The position numbers and the translations under genes were made by a program. Shown one piece after another: positions 51,892 through 60,517 of a stretch of 64,000 bases of DNA. Location: NCBI GenBank assembly GCA_016285355.1, contig JAEEQP010000015.1, positions 1-64,000 on the forward strand. The letters run 5' to 3'. This DNA comes from Bacteroidales bacterium (GTDB taxonomy: Bacteria > Bacteroidota > Bacteroidia > Bacteroidales > F082). Each line of letters opens with the position of its first letter. Position 1 is the first letter of the stretch. The notes under the pieces are model-generated. The model saw only the letters and a list, made by a program, of their open reading frames with translations, was not told the DNA's origin and ran no database searches.

Positions 51892-52987
51892 CGAAGACCG
51901 TTTTTTCCTTTCGCACAGGAAGGAGATAGCCCTTGCGGCACAAGCACAAGGCTGGGATGTCACTGTGGTATGCAAAGACACGGGACAACGCGGCGAAGTG
52001 GAGGCATTGGGGCTGAAAATGCTGGAGTTGCCGGTCAATCCAACGGGCATGAATCCGCTTCAAGAGCAAAAAACCTTGAAATTCCTGCATTTGCTGTTCA
52101 AAGAGAACCGTGATGCTGTCGTTCATCTGGTAGGATTGAAGAGCATCTTGTGGGGAGGATTAGCAGCCCGACTGGCCCGCGTTCGTGGTGTAGTGGAAGC
52201 TGTCAGCGGTCTGGGATCCGTCTTCTCCAACGAAAAGGTAGGGATGACGATGCAGGGAATCCTGTCAGTCATACGCTTCTCTAACCAAAGGAAGAATGTG
52301 AAGGTAATCTTCCAAAACCATGAGGATGAAACCTTGTTCCTCAAATATGGAGTCGTTAAGAAGGAACAGATTGAGTTCATCAAAGGTTCCGGTGTTGACC
52401 TGAATGAGTTCAAGTATGTCCCTGAGCAGGAAAGCGAAACACTGAAGGTGATTTTCACGGCCAGAATGGTCAAGGAGAAGGGAATCTTGGAGCTGATCGA
52501 GGCGGCTGAGCGTCTGCGCAAAGACTACGAGGGGAAGGTGGAGTTTTGGCTCTGTGGTCGCCTGGCCGCTAATACCGATGCCATATCGCGGGAGGAACTA
52601 GAAAGCCTTTGTGACGGAAAATATATCAAGTGGTTAGACTTCCAAAAGGACATAAAGTCAATATTGGCACAGAGTCACATTATGGCGTTCCCAAGCCATT
52701 ACCGCGAAGGTGTCCCCAAGTCGCTCATTGATGCCTGTGCCATTGGCAGACCAATTGTCACCACCAACTCCATCGGTTGTAAAGACGTGGTGGATGATGG
52801 AATAAACGGATTCTTAGTTCCCGTCAGAGACAGCGAGGCTTTGGCCCAGAAACTGCGCATCCTGATAGAGGACAAAGAGTTGCGTGTCCGTATGGGCAAG
52901 GCATCGAGAAATAAGGCCGAGCGGGAATTCGACATAAAGAAGGTGATAAAGAGGCATCTGGAAATTTACAAAGCTCTAATTCAATAA
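51869..52987 (+). CDS. Family 4 glycosyltransferase
   Basis: The 372-aa GT-B enzyme begins MKLLMIVNEDRFFLSHRKEI and has VIFTARMVKEKGILEL (~193-208) and SHYREGVPKSLIDACAIGRP (~276-295). The ATG at 51869 was chosen for its upstream AGGAG at 51859-51863; a TTG six codons earlier is weaker. It overlaps the acetyltransferase end by 23 bases. The N-terminal part resembles PglA/WbnH-type N-acetylhexosaminyltransferases. Confidence 0.9.
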   Translation: MKLLMIVNEDRFFLSHRKEIALAAQAQGWDVTVVCKDTGQRGEVEALGLKMLELPVNPTGMNPLQEQKTLKFLHLLFKENRDAVVHLVGLKSILWGGLAARLARVRGVVEAVSGLGSVFSNEKVGMTMQGILSVIRFSNQRKNVKVIFQNHEDETLFLKYGVVKKEQIEFIKGSGVDLNEFKYVPEQESETLKVIFTARMVKEKGILELIEAAERLRKDYEGKVEFWLCGRLAANTDAISREELESLCDGKYIKWLDFQKDIKSILAQSHIMAFPSHYREGVPKSLIDACAIGRPIVTTNSIGCKDVVDDGINGFLVPVRDSEALAQKLRILIEDKELRVRMGKASRNKAEREFDIKKVIKRHLEIYKALIQ

Positions 52988-53007
52988 ACGACTGAAAGAA
53001 AAATATT

Positions 53008-54489
53008 ATGGATTTTTATAGCACTATACTTTCCCCAATCCTCCACTCCATAGAGCAATTTCCTTCTCGCAATGCATTTTTCATTGACGAGGAATATTAC
53101 ACATACACTCAGTTCGGGCAGTGTGTGTCGAAAGTAAGAAGCCAGTTGACCAAGGCCAATTATGGCAACAGCAAAGTCGGTTTGGTCATCAACGATGACT
53201 TGGAAACCTACGCTTCCATTATCGCGCTATGGTTGGAAGGCGACTGCTATGTGCCGCTGCATCCGGGTTGGCCGTTAGAACGCTGTCAAAGCATCTGCGA
53301 GCAGGTGGAATTGGATTTGATCCTCGATTCTTCTGAGCAGACACGTTATGAAAGGGTGCAAGTCATTAATACTTTGGCATTACAGTACGAAGCGGATTGC
53401 CTGTCCCCAAAAGAGGGAGTGTCGGACGAAGAATTGGCCTATATCCTTTTCACTTCGGGCAGCACGGGAAAACCTAAAGGAGTGCAGTTGAGCAGAAAAA
53501 ATCTTTCTGCTTTTGTGGACGCTTTCTTTGATGCCTATAGCGTTGACGAGAACGACAAGTGCCTGCAATGTTTCGACTTGTCTTTCGATTTGTCAATCAT
53601 GTCCTATTTGATTCCTCTGTTAAGGGGCGCATGTGTTTATACCGTGCCGCCTGATGTCATAAAATATTCTTTCATAGGTGGTTTAATTGAGGACGAGGGA
53701 CTCACGGTAGCACTTATGGCTCCTTCAACCATTAAGTATCTAAAGCCCTATTTCGATGAGATAGATTGCTCTTCGCTTAAATTATCATTGTTCTGTGGAG
53801 AAGCTTTGCCGTTGGATGTCACGAACGAATGGGCGAAATGTGCGTCAAACGCCTTCATCGACAATGTGTATGGTCCAACGGAAGACACGATTTTCTGTTC
53901 CATTTATCATTACAACAGAGTGGGCGAGAACAAAACCTATAACGGCATTCTTTCCATTGGAAAGCCCATGAAGGGATGTGGAATGGCGATATTTGACGAG
54001 AACATGAATGAATGTCCATCTGGTACATTGGGCGAACTGTGTCTTGCAGGTAATCAATTGACGAAAGGCTATCATAAAAACGAGGAGAAGAACAAGGAAG
54101 CCTTCTTTGAAAAGAATGGCGTGAGATGGTACCGAACCGGCGACTTGTGCTTCAAGGACGAAGACGGTGACTTGATGTATTCCGGCCGTTTGGATCATCA
54201 GGCCAAGATACAGGGCTTCCGCGTGGAACTTGGCGAGATAGAATATCATGCGAAAGACTTCCTTGGCGATACCAATGTGGTCTGCATCGCATTTGACAAT
54301 AAAGACGGTCTGACTGAGATAGCCATGTTTATGGAAAGCGAGGAGTTTAGCCCCGATGAGATGATTGCCTATATGCGTACAAAGATGCCATCGTATATGA
54401 TACCTGCTCATTTGTTCTATGTCCCGGCGTTCCCATTGAATGCTAACGACAAGACCGACAAAGTGAAACTAAAAGCAATGATAGTATGA
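53008..54489 (+). CDS. AMP-forming acyl/aminoacyl adenylating enzyme (DltA-like)
   Basis: The 493-aa protein has the adenylation signature YILFTSGSTGKPKGVQLS (~145-162), the segment VYGPTEDT (~289-296), YRTGDLCF (~371-378) and the hinge region GRLDHQAKIQGFRVELGE (~391-408), with a late Lys in NANDKTDKVKL (~482-492). Length and motifs match DltA (D-alanine:carrier ligase) and other carrier-loading enzymes. It activates an amino or fatty acid for the ACP encoded two genes downstream. The DltA assignment is by gene order as much as sequence. Confidence 0.85.
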   Translation: MDFYSTILSPILHSIEQFPSRNAFFIDEEYYTYTQFGQCVSKVRSQLTKANYGNSKVGLVINDDLETYASIIALWLEGDCYVPLHPGWPLERCQSICEQVELDLILDSSEQTRYERVQVINTLALQYEADCLSPKEGVSDEELAYILFTSGSTGKPKGVQLSRKNLSAFVDAFFDAYSVDENDKCLQCFDLSFDLSIMSYLIPLLRGACVYTVPPDVIKYSFIGGLIEDEGLTVALMAPSTIKYLKPYFDEIDCSSLKLSLFCGEALPLDVTNEWAKCASNAFIDNVYGPTEDTIFCSIYHYNRVGENKTYNGILSIGKPMKGCGMAIFDENMNECPSGTLGELCLAGNQLTKGYHKNEEKNKEAFFEKNGVRWYRTGDLCFKDEDGDLMYSGRLDHQAKIQGFRVELGEIEYHAKDFLGDTNVVCIAFDNKDGLTEIAMFMESEEFSPDEMIAYMRTKMPSYMIPAHLFYVPAFPLNANDKTDKVKLKAMIV

Positions 54490-55151
54490 TAGACAAAAAT
54501 AATATAGTCATTAGACCAGCAAAGCTTTCAGATGCGGAGTTTATCGCTACGACAATTATTGAGGCGGAAAAGAGCAATACAGACAAGCTTGGGACGGCCA
54601 ACTGTTTTGAGATAACAGAGGAGGAATACAAGCATTATTTGGTGCAGATGCTGGAAGAAGAGATTGACGGATGCGAGATTTCCCTCAGCAGTTTTCTTGT
54701 CGCAGAATATGATGGAGAGCCAGTTGCCGCTTCTGCCGGATGGATTGAATGTGACAACGAAGATGAAATGCCTTCGGCTATCATAAAATCAAACTTGTAT
54801 GGCTATTTTTTGCCCAAAGAGAAGCTTTTGATTGGAGCCCAAAAAAGTGCTATCATAAAGGATATCCAAATAGATAGGGAGCCTGGCACCTACCAATTGG
54901 AGAATTCGTTTACCAAAGCTGAATTTCGTGGTCATCATATCAGAAGGATGCTGGAAAAGGCTCACATGGATAGAGCTATGGAAAAAGGGGTGAAGAAAAT
55001 CCAGGCCCATGTGTTCTTGAACAATGATTCGAGTATGATTGGCTGTCAAAACAATGGGTTTACTGTGGCTAAACAATATGTTTCGAACCATCCTTTGACA
55101 AAAGAGCTTTATCCTGGAGACACACTGGTTTTATTGGAAAGATATTTATAA
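54486..55151 (+). CDS. GNAT-family acetyltransferase
   Basis: The 221-aa protein begins NIVIRPAKLSDAEFIATTII and has the acetyl-CoA loop region FTKAEFRGHHIRRMLEKAH (~137-155) and HVFLNNDSSMIGCQNNGFTV (~173-192), both typical GNAT blocks. It sits between the adenylating enzyme and the ACP and overlaps the ligase stop by four bases. Canonical dlt operons have no such enzyme at this position, so it may N-acetylate the carried amino acid. Confidence 0.8.
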   Translation: MIDKNNIVIRPAKLSDAEFIATTIIEAEKSNTDKLGTANCFEITEEEYKHYLVQMLEEEIDGCEISLSSFLVAEYDGEPVAASAGWIECDNEDEMPSAIIKSNLYGYFLPKEKLLIGAQKSAIIKDIQIDREPGTYQLENSFTKAEFRGHHIRRMLEKAHMDRAMEKGVKKIQAHVFLNNDSSMIGCQNNGFTVAKQYVSNHPLTKELYPGDTLVLLERYL

Positions 55152-55169
55152 CAATCAAATATTTATATT

Positions 55170-55412
55170 ATGGATAGAAATGAAATCATTGAAAAACTGA
55201 CACCGATTTTTCATGAGGTGTTTAACGACAACACCATCGTCATTCGCGACGATATGACCGCCAACGATGTGGAGAATTGGGATTCACTTACCCACATGCT
55301 GATGATTACCAAGGTTGAGGAAACCTTCGGCATCAAGTTCAAGCTGAAAGAGCTTAACAAGCTGAAAATGGTCGGCGACCTGATCAATACCGTAGAAACC
55401 AAATTGCAATAA
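55170..55412 (+). CDS. Acyl carrier protein (DltC-like)
   Basis: The 80-aa protein has the phosphopantetheine attachment motif ENWDSLTHMLM, with the Ser at residue 39. Length fits ACP/DltC. It would carry the activated group from the ligase to the MBOAT enzyme encoded ten bases downstream. Confidence 0.9.
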   Translation: MDRNEIIEKLTPIFHEVFNDNTIVIRDDMTANDVENWDSLTHMLMITKVEETFGIKFKLKELNKLKMVGDLINTVETKLQ

Positions 55413-55422
55413 GCGGCACACA

Positions 55423-56859
55423 ATGACATTCACTTCTTTTGAGTTCCTGCTCTTTTTCCCTGCGGTGGTCTTGGTGTATAACCTCTGCCCACAACGGTTC
55501 AGGGTGTGGTTTTTGTTGGCAGTGAGCTATGCGTTCTATGCCTTCATGCAACCGGTTTACCTGCTGTTGTTGGCAGCGGTCACTGGTGTCACATACGGAT
55601 TCACCCGTTGGATGGATGCAACGAAAGATGACGACAAGAAGCATAAGATTATGGTTTGGGGCATCATTTTGGTGCTCCTACCGTTGTTCTTCTTCAAATA
55701 CTTCGGATTTGTCAACGAATCCATCTTTTCATTGCTGTCCCTTTGTGGCATCCATTGTACAATTCCAGCCATCAAGTGGATGCTGCCCGTGGGCATATCG
55801 TTCTATACGTTCATGGCCGTTGGCTACCTGATTGACGTGAACAACGAGGAGGTGGAGGTCGAAAAAAACATTGGGTCGGTGGGACTGTTCCTATCGTTTT
55901 TCCCTTATATCTTGTCGGGACCTATCGAAAGGGCTGGCAACATGTTCCCGCAACTGAAAAAACTACCGACGAGCAAACCCTTGGACTTGACTGCCGGATT
56001 TAAGCTGATGCTTTGGGGCTATTTCATGAAATTGTGCGTGGCCGACAGATTGGGCATTTATGTGGATGCGGTTTTCTTTAATATTGCTCATCACAACGGA
56101 AATTCATTAGCTTTTGCAGCCTTGCTCTATCCTATTCAAGTGTATAGCGATTTGGGCGGCTATTCCTTGATAGCCATCGGTGCTGCGCGCTGCATGGGGC
56201 TGAAAATCATCCCTAACTTCAATCGCCCATTCTTTGCCACCTCCATGTCGGAGCTGTGGCATCGTTGGCACATGTCGTTGATCAATTGGTTAACGGACTA
56301 CATCTACACTCCATTGTCGTTTATCTTGCGTAGATGGAAAGTCTGGGGTATTGTGTGTGCTATCATGCTCACTTTCCTTATCAGTGGTATTTGGCACGAA
56401 GCGGCGCTTACGTTCATAGTTTGGGGTCTAGTGCAGGGTATCTATCTGAGCATTGAAGCACTGCTGCAAAAGAGAAGAAGTTCGTTTGAAAACAAGTATA
56501 AGCTGAACACAAAATGGTGGTATATTCTCATCTGCTGTGTGGTGGTGTACCTGCTGTTCGCTTTCTCTATGCTTTTTGGTAGCGGTGACGATACAATATC
56601 GGGCTCGCTTTTAGCGATTAGGAAGATATTTGGAGAGAGGGGCAGTTTGTTTTTGGATATCAACACACTGGTTTATGGCTTGTTTTTCACCGTAATTTTA
56701 TTTGCCAAGGATTTCTGTGATGAGTTTTTCCCTGGGAAGATTACATTGTTTGAGAACAAAAACATCATTGTTCGCTTTCTGGGAATGCTAATCGTGCTGC
56801 TGTTTATACTTTATGCAGGTGTTTTGGATGGTGGGTCGTTTATTTATTTCCAATTCTAA
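55423..56859 (+). CDS. MBOAT-family O-acyltransferase (DltB/AlgI-like)
   Basis: The 478-aa protein has ~11 transmembrane helices, ELWHRWHMSLINWLTDYIYT (~282-301) and the catalytic His in LISGIWHEAALTFIVWG (~320-336). It would take the acyl group from the ACP and move it across the membrane. It is clearly related to the MBOAT at 40.6 kb by eye but is clustered with a ligase and ACP, which the other is not. Confidence 0.93.
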   Translation: MTFTSFEFLLFFPAVVLVYNLCPQRFRVWFLLAVSYAFYAFMQPVYLLLLAAVTGVTYGFTRWMDATKDDDKKHKIMVWGIILVLLPLFFFKYFGFVNESIFSLLSLCGIHCTIPAIKWMLPVGISFYTFMAVGYLIDVNNEEVEVEKNIGSVGLFLSFFPYILSGPIERAGNMFPQLKKLPTSKPLDLTAGFKLMLWGYFMKLCVADRLGIYVDAVFFNIAHHNGNSLAFAALLYPIQVYSDLGGYSLIAIGAARCMGLKIIPNFNRPFFATSMSELWHRWHMSLINWLTDYIYTPLSFILRRWKVWGIVCAIMLTFLISGIWHEAALTFIVWGLVQGIYLSIEALLQKRRSSFENKYKLNTKWWYILICCVVVYLLFAFSMLFGSGDDTISGSLLAIRKIFGERGSLFLDINTLVYGLFFTVILFAKDFCDEFFPGKITLFENKNIIVRFLGMLIVLLFILYAGVLDGGSFIYFQF

Positions 56860-56877
56860 CTTTCAATATTAGAGAAT

Positions 56878-57807
56878 ATGAAGAACTGGTGGCATTTAAT
56901 CGTTAAAGCTTTGGTGTTTGTTTTGTTGTTTTGTCTGGTCGATTTTTGCATTGGTCCGTTGTTTGTCCATGCCAAAGACAAGGCGCTTGAAAGACATCCG
57001 AGTGATATGTGGCTTAAATCATCCTATTCTGTTGAGAAGGTAGATGCCGAGTGTATCATTATAGGATCTTCAACAGCGGTTCACCATTACATTCCCGAAG
57101 AAATTGAAAGAAAAACAGGATTATCAACTTATAATTGTGGACAGGATGGATGCTTTTTCCTATATGGTTGTTGCATGATAAATTCGATTTTGGAAAGATA
57201 TTCTCCTAAAACAATAATTATGGACCTTAATCCAGGACGTCTATTGGATTCGGATAAGGGAGATGAATACCAGAATATGAGATTCTTATCGTATTATTAT
57301 GATGACGACGCTGCTGTCAAAAACTTCATAGATGGTAAAGATGAGCAGAATGAATTGTTGTATCACACAAACTTTTATCGATACAATTCCCACGCCATTT
57401 ATACTTTTTATCCTGTTTTTTGGGGCACTTCGACCGAACAAGGCTATGTGCCATTACCATATAAAGGCCATAATCCCAGAAAAAAAATACAAATTGGTTG
57501 GGATGGAAATTGGGTGGATTCAAAACTTTCAGAATTATACAACACGATAGACAATTGTAAGAAAAATGGGGTTGAATTGATTATCGTCACCTCTCCATGT
57601 TATGCAGAGTATGAAGATTCTGTAATGGAAAAAAGTGAAGAGTTTGCTAAAATATTGGGTAGCAAGGGCGTCAAATACATTAATCTTTTGGATGCGGCAC
57701 CCTTTGATACGGATCCTTCATTATATAAAACCGTTACCCATTTAAATGCAAAGGGGGCTGCAATGATGACCGATACGATAATAAATGTATTGCGTCCTGC
57801 TAATTGA
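56878..57807 (+). CDS. Membrane-anchored SGNH-like protein (DltD/AlgJ-like position)
   Basis: The 309-aa protein has an N-terminal membrane helix (~8-29), then AECIIIGSSTAVHHYIPEEI (~58-77; GSS block with the Ser nucleophile) and the C-terminal VTHLNAKGAAM (~288-298; His block). The usual DxxH Asp reads as TxxH here (TVTH), so the catalytic triad may be incomplete. It ends the Dlt-like cassette and fits the MBOAT partner slot. It is more AT-rich than its neighbours. Confidence 0.75.
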   Translation: MKNWWHLIVKALVFVLLFCLVDFCIGPLFVHAKDKALERHPSDMWLKSSYSVEKVDAECIIIGSSTAVHHYIPEEIERKTGLSTYNCGQDGCFFLYGCCMINSILERYSPKTIIMDLNPGRLLDSDKGDEYQNMRFLSYYYDDDAAVKNFIDGKDEQNELLYHTNFYRYNSHAIYTFYPVFWGTSTEQGYVPLPYKGHNPRKKIQIGWDGNWVDSKLSELYNTIDNCKKNGVELIIVTSPCYAEYEDSVMEKSEEFAKILGSKGVKYINLLDAAPFDTDPSLYKTVTHLNAKGAAMMTDTIINVLRPAN

Positions 57808-57838
57808 ACCTGCCGAGTTGTTTTTTTTCAATTAATCC

Positions 57839-57869
57839 TTTGCCATTTCCCTGAAATCCACTACCTTTG
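57839..57869 (+). promoter_or_regulatory. Promoter of efp
   Basis: TTTG (57839-57842), 19 bases, TACCTTTG (57862-57869): the closest match in the window to the Bacteroides -33/-7 consensus. About 100 bases of leader precede the efp ATG. Confidence 0.6.
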
Positions 57870-57970
57870 CAGCTTCATTCTGCTTGTGCAGAATTAAATT
57901 TTGAATTTTAAATCATTGAAATGCAAAGCATTCGATGAAATCAATTTCAAATCATTAAATTAAGAATACT

Positions 57971-58534
57971 ATGTTAAGTCAAGATGTAAAGATTGGAAGT
58001 GCAGTCCGTTTGGATGGAAAGATTTATTTCTGCATTGACTTCCAACATGTTAAGCCTGGCAAAGGCAACACTATCATGCGTATCAAACTGAAAGACGTGC
58101 TGAGCGGCAATGTGCTTGAAAAGCGTTTCGACATTGGCGTGAAACTTGAGGATGTCCGCGTTGAGCACCGTCCTTATCAGTACCTCTACAAGGAAGGTGA
58201 GGACTATATCTTCATGCACACCGAGACCTACGAACAGATTCCGATTCCGGGTGAAAACATCACAGGCGTGAAGTTCATGAAGGAAAATGATGTCGTTGAC
58301 GTGGTCGTCGATGCTTCCACCGAGACCATCCTCTTCGCCGAAATGCCGGTGAAGACCGTCCTGCAAGTGACCTACACCGAGCCTGGTGAGAAGGGCAACA
58401 CCGCCACCAACGCTCTGAAGGAAGCCACCGTTGAGACTGGTGCCATGGTCAGAGTGCCGCTGTTCATCAATACGGACGACATGATTCGCGTCGATACCCG
58501 CACTGGTGAGTACTGCGAACGTGTGAAAGCCTAA
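57971..58534 (+). CDS. efp: Translation elongation factor P
   Basis: The 187-aa protein has the three-domain EF-P form, with the modification-loop region QHVKPGKGNTIMR (Lys at ~31) and the EF-P signature IPLFINTDDMIRVDTRTGEY-like end (VPLFINTDDMIRVDTRTG). EF-P relieves ribosome stalling at polyproline. It is followed directly by a terminator. Confidence 0.95.
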   Translation: MLSQDVKIGSAVRLDGKIYFCIDFQHVKPGKGNTIMRIKLKDVLSGNVLEKRFDIGVKLEDVRVEHRPYQYLYKEGEDYIFMHTETYEQIPIPGENITGVKFMKENDVVDVVVDASTETILFAEMPVKTVLQVTYTEPGEKGNTATNALKEATVETGAMVRVPLFINTDDMIRVDTRTGEYCERVKA

Positions 58535-58550
58535 GAAAGGCGGTACATAA

Positions 58551-58585
58551 AAAAGCGCAAAGTCGATTGACTTTGCGCTTTTTTT
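58551..58585 (+). terminator. Intrinsic terminator of efp
   Basis: Fourteen-base perfect stem, aaaagcgcaaagtc (58551-58564) with gactttgcgctttt (58569-58582), loop gatt, then Ts. Confidence 0.85.
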
Positions 58586-58586
58586 G

Positions 58587-58594
58587 TATTTTTG
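58587..58594 (+). promoter_or_regulatory. -7 box of lpxD-esterase operon
   Basis: TATTTTTG, overlapping the end of the efp terminator T run, 35 bases before the lpxD ATG. Confidence 0.4.
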
Positions 58595-58629
58595 CGCTAT
58601 TATTCCATAATCTCACTAATCTCACTCCG

Positions 58630-59571
58630 ATGAAAATTAAGAAGACAACCCTTAAAGCTATTGCGGAACTTATTGACGCTAAATATGTTGGCCCAGCCAA
58701 CTTTCCCATAACCGGCTTGAACGAAATCCACAAGGTGGAGGCGGGCGACATCACCTTTGTCGATCACCCGAAATACTACGCCAAGGCTCTTAACTCTGCG
58801 GCCACGGTGGTACTTATTAATAAAGAGGTGATTTGCCCCGAAGGCAAGGCCTTGCTGTTGCATCCCGATCCTTTTGATGCTTTCATCCGTATCATGCGGC
58901 ATTTTCGTCCCTTTGAGCCTCAGACACAGCCCATCAGCGACAGTGCTGAGATAGGGGAGGGAACGCTCATCATGCCGGGCAGTTTTGTCGGACACCATAC
59001 CGTCATTGGGAAGAACTGCCTCATCCATCCCAATGTGACCATCTACGACCACTGCGTGATTGGCGACAATGTCATCATTCATTCGGGCAGCGTCATCGGG
59101 GCGGATGGCTATTATTTCCAGCGTCGCAACGAGGGCTTCAAGAAGTTTGAGTCCTTTGGGCGTGTGGTCATCGCCGACGATGTGGAAATCGGTGCACTGT
59201 GCAGCATCGACCGTGGTGTCACTTCCGACACTATCATTGAGAGCGGAACCAAACTTGATAACCACTGCCAAATTGGCCATGACAGCTACATTGGCCATAA
59301 TTGCCTCATAGGTGCCCATGCTGCCATCGCTGGCGTGACGCGCATTGAAGACGATGTCATCCTTTGGGGCCGTGTGTGCGTCAATAAGGACTTGGTCATC
59401 GGCACAGGTGCAGTCGTATTGGCTACCTCTGCCGTCGACAAGAACATTGAGCCAGGGAAAGCCGTCTTTGGTGTTCCTGCCCAAGAGGTGAGAAAACAAT
59501 GGCGCGAGCAGGCCGCTTTGCGTTCGTTGCCCGAGTTCCTGAAAGAATACTACAAAACACATCAATCATGA
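58630..59571 (+). CDS. lpxD: UDP-3-O-acylglucosamine N-acyltransferase LpxD
   Basis: The 313-aa protein has the uridine-binding N-terminal domain (~1-100; GLNEIHKVEAGDITFVDHPK) and a left-handed beta-helix (~105-275), with the catalytic His region DNHCQIGHDSYIGHNC (~212-227). It adds the second hydroxyacyl chain to lipid A. ATG 58630 gives the normal N-terminus. It overlaps the esterase gene by four bases. Confidence 0.93.
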   Translation: MKIKKTTLKAIAELIDAKYVGPANFPITGLNEIHKVEAGDITFVDHPKYYAKALNSAATVVLINKEVICPEGKALLLHPDPFDAFIRIMRHFRPFEPQTQPISDSAEIGEGTLIMPGSFVGHHTVIGKNCLIHPNVTIYDHCVIGDNVIIHSGSVIGADGYYFQRRNEGFKKFESFGRVVIADDVEIGALCSIDRGVTSDTIIESGTKLDNHCQIGHDSYIGHNCLIGAHAAIAGVTRIEDDVILWGRVCVNKDLVIGTGAVVLATSAVDKNIEPGKAVFGVPAQEVRKQWREQAALRSLPEFLKEYYKTHQS

Positions 59572-60485
59572 AAAGAATAACACTACTATTAGCACTCCTC
59601 CTTGCGGGCATGACGGCCTTTGCGCAAGAAATGCAGACCTATCAATATGCCGAGCGTGACACCCTGAATCTCTATCTCGATTTTTACACGCCCGAGCATG
59701 TCCACGACAGCACGATTTGCGTGGTTTATGTCTTCGGTGGCGGCTTCATAAGAGGTAATCGCGATGGCGAGTTTGAGAAAGGTTATTTCAAACAGTTAGT
59801 CGATGAAGGCTTCCAGGTGGCTTCCATCGATTACCGTTTAGGCTTAAAGGGTGCCAAGAATCTGGGCGTTTTCAATACGGAACCGCTTAAAATAGCCATT
59901 GACATGGCCACTGAAGATGCCATTTCAGCCATTGCCTATCTTCTTGAACATGCCAAAGAATTGAAAATCAACAAGAATTATATTGTGATGATTGGCTCAA
60001 GTGCAGGAGCTATCACCTCATTACAGACGGATTATACTCTGTGCAACGGTTATCTGAATTCTGACATTTTACCCCAAGATTTCCATTTGGCAGGGGTGGT
60101 TTCGTATGCAGGTGCCATCTTCTCAAATGAAGGCAAGATTGTGTATCGTAACCATGCACCAGCCCCGACGATGATGTATCACGGTATGGCCGACCGTTTG
60201 GTGCCCTACACACAGATTTCATTCATGAAAATGGGCTTTTTTGGGACGGATGCCTTGGTGAAGCGTTTCGAGAAGTTCGACTATCCCTATTTTGCGCGTC
60301 GTTTCGAGGGCTATGGTCACAGTGTGGCCATGGGCGGTCCGTTTACGGTCGATGATCTTGTGTGGTTCTGTCGCCATTATGTTTACGGAAAAGAGAAACT
60401 CCAGATGGACGGTACCTACCAGAATCTCGACCCTGCCGCGATGCCTCCGTTTGACATCTATACGCCGAAGGATTTGTATAAATAA
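59568..60485 (+). CDS. Secreted alpha/beta-hydrolase (carboxylesterase-like)
   Basis: The 305-aa protein has a signal peptide (MKRITLLLALLLAGMTAFAQ), an oxyanion-hole GGGF in YVFGGGFIRG (~46-55), a nucleophile elbow GSSAGA (~144-149), and a late His in EGYGHSV (~245-251). The set fits the BD-FAE/carboxylesterase family. Start ATG overlaps the lpxD stop (ATGA), implying coupled translation. Substrate unknown; likely an ester in the envelope or diet polysaccharide. Confidence 0.85.
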   Translation: MKRITLLLALLLAGMTAFAQEMQTYQYAERDTLNLYLDFYTPEHVHDSTICVVYVFGGGFIRGNRDGEFEKGYFKQLVDEGFQVASIDYRLGLKGAKNLGVFNTEPLKIAIDMATEDAISAIAYLLEHAKELKINKNYIVMIGSSAGAITSLQTDYTLCNGYLNSDILPQDFHLAGVVSYAGAIFSNEGKIVYRNHAPAPTMMYHGMADRLVPYTQISFMKMGFFGTDALVKRFEKFDYPYFARRFEGYGHSVAMGGPFTVDDLVWFCRHYVYGKEKLQMDGTYQNLDPAAMPPFDIYTPKDLYK

Positions 60486-60517
60486 TTGATTTATAAATAT
60501 GTTAAACAACCGATAAA

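Noticed and set aside
58587..58629. Longer lpxD start about 60 bases upstream
   Set aside because: That reading begins in the efp terminator and -7 box; the ATG at 58630 gives the normal LpxD N-terminus.
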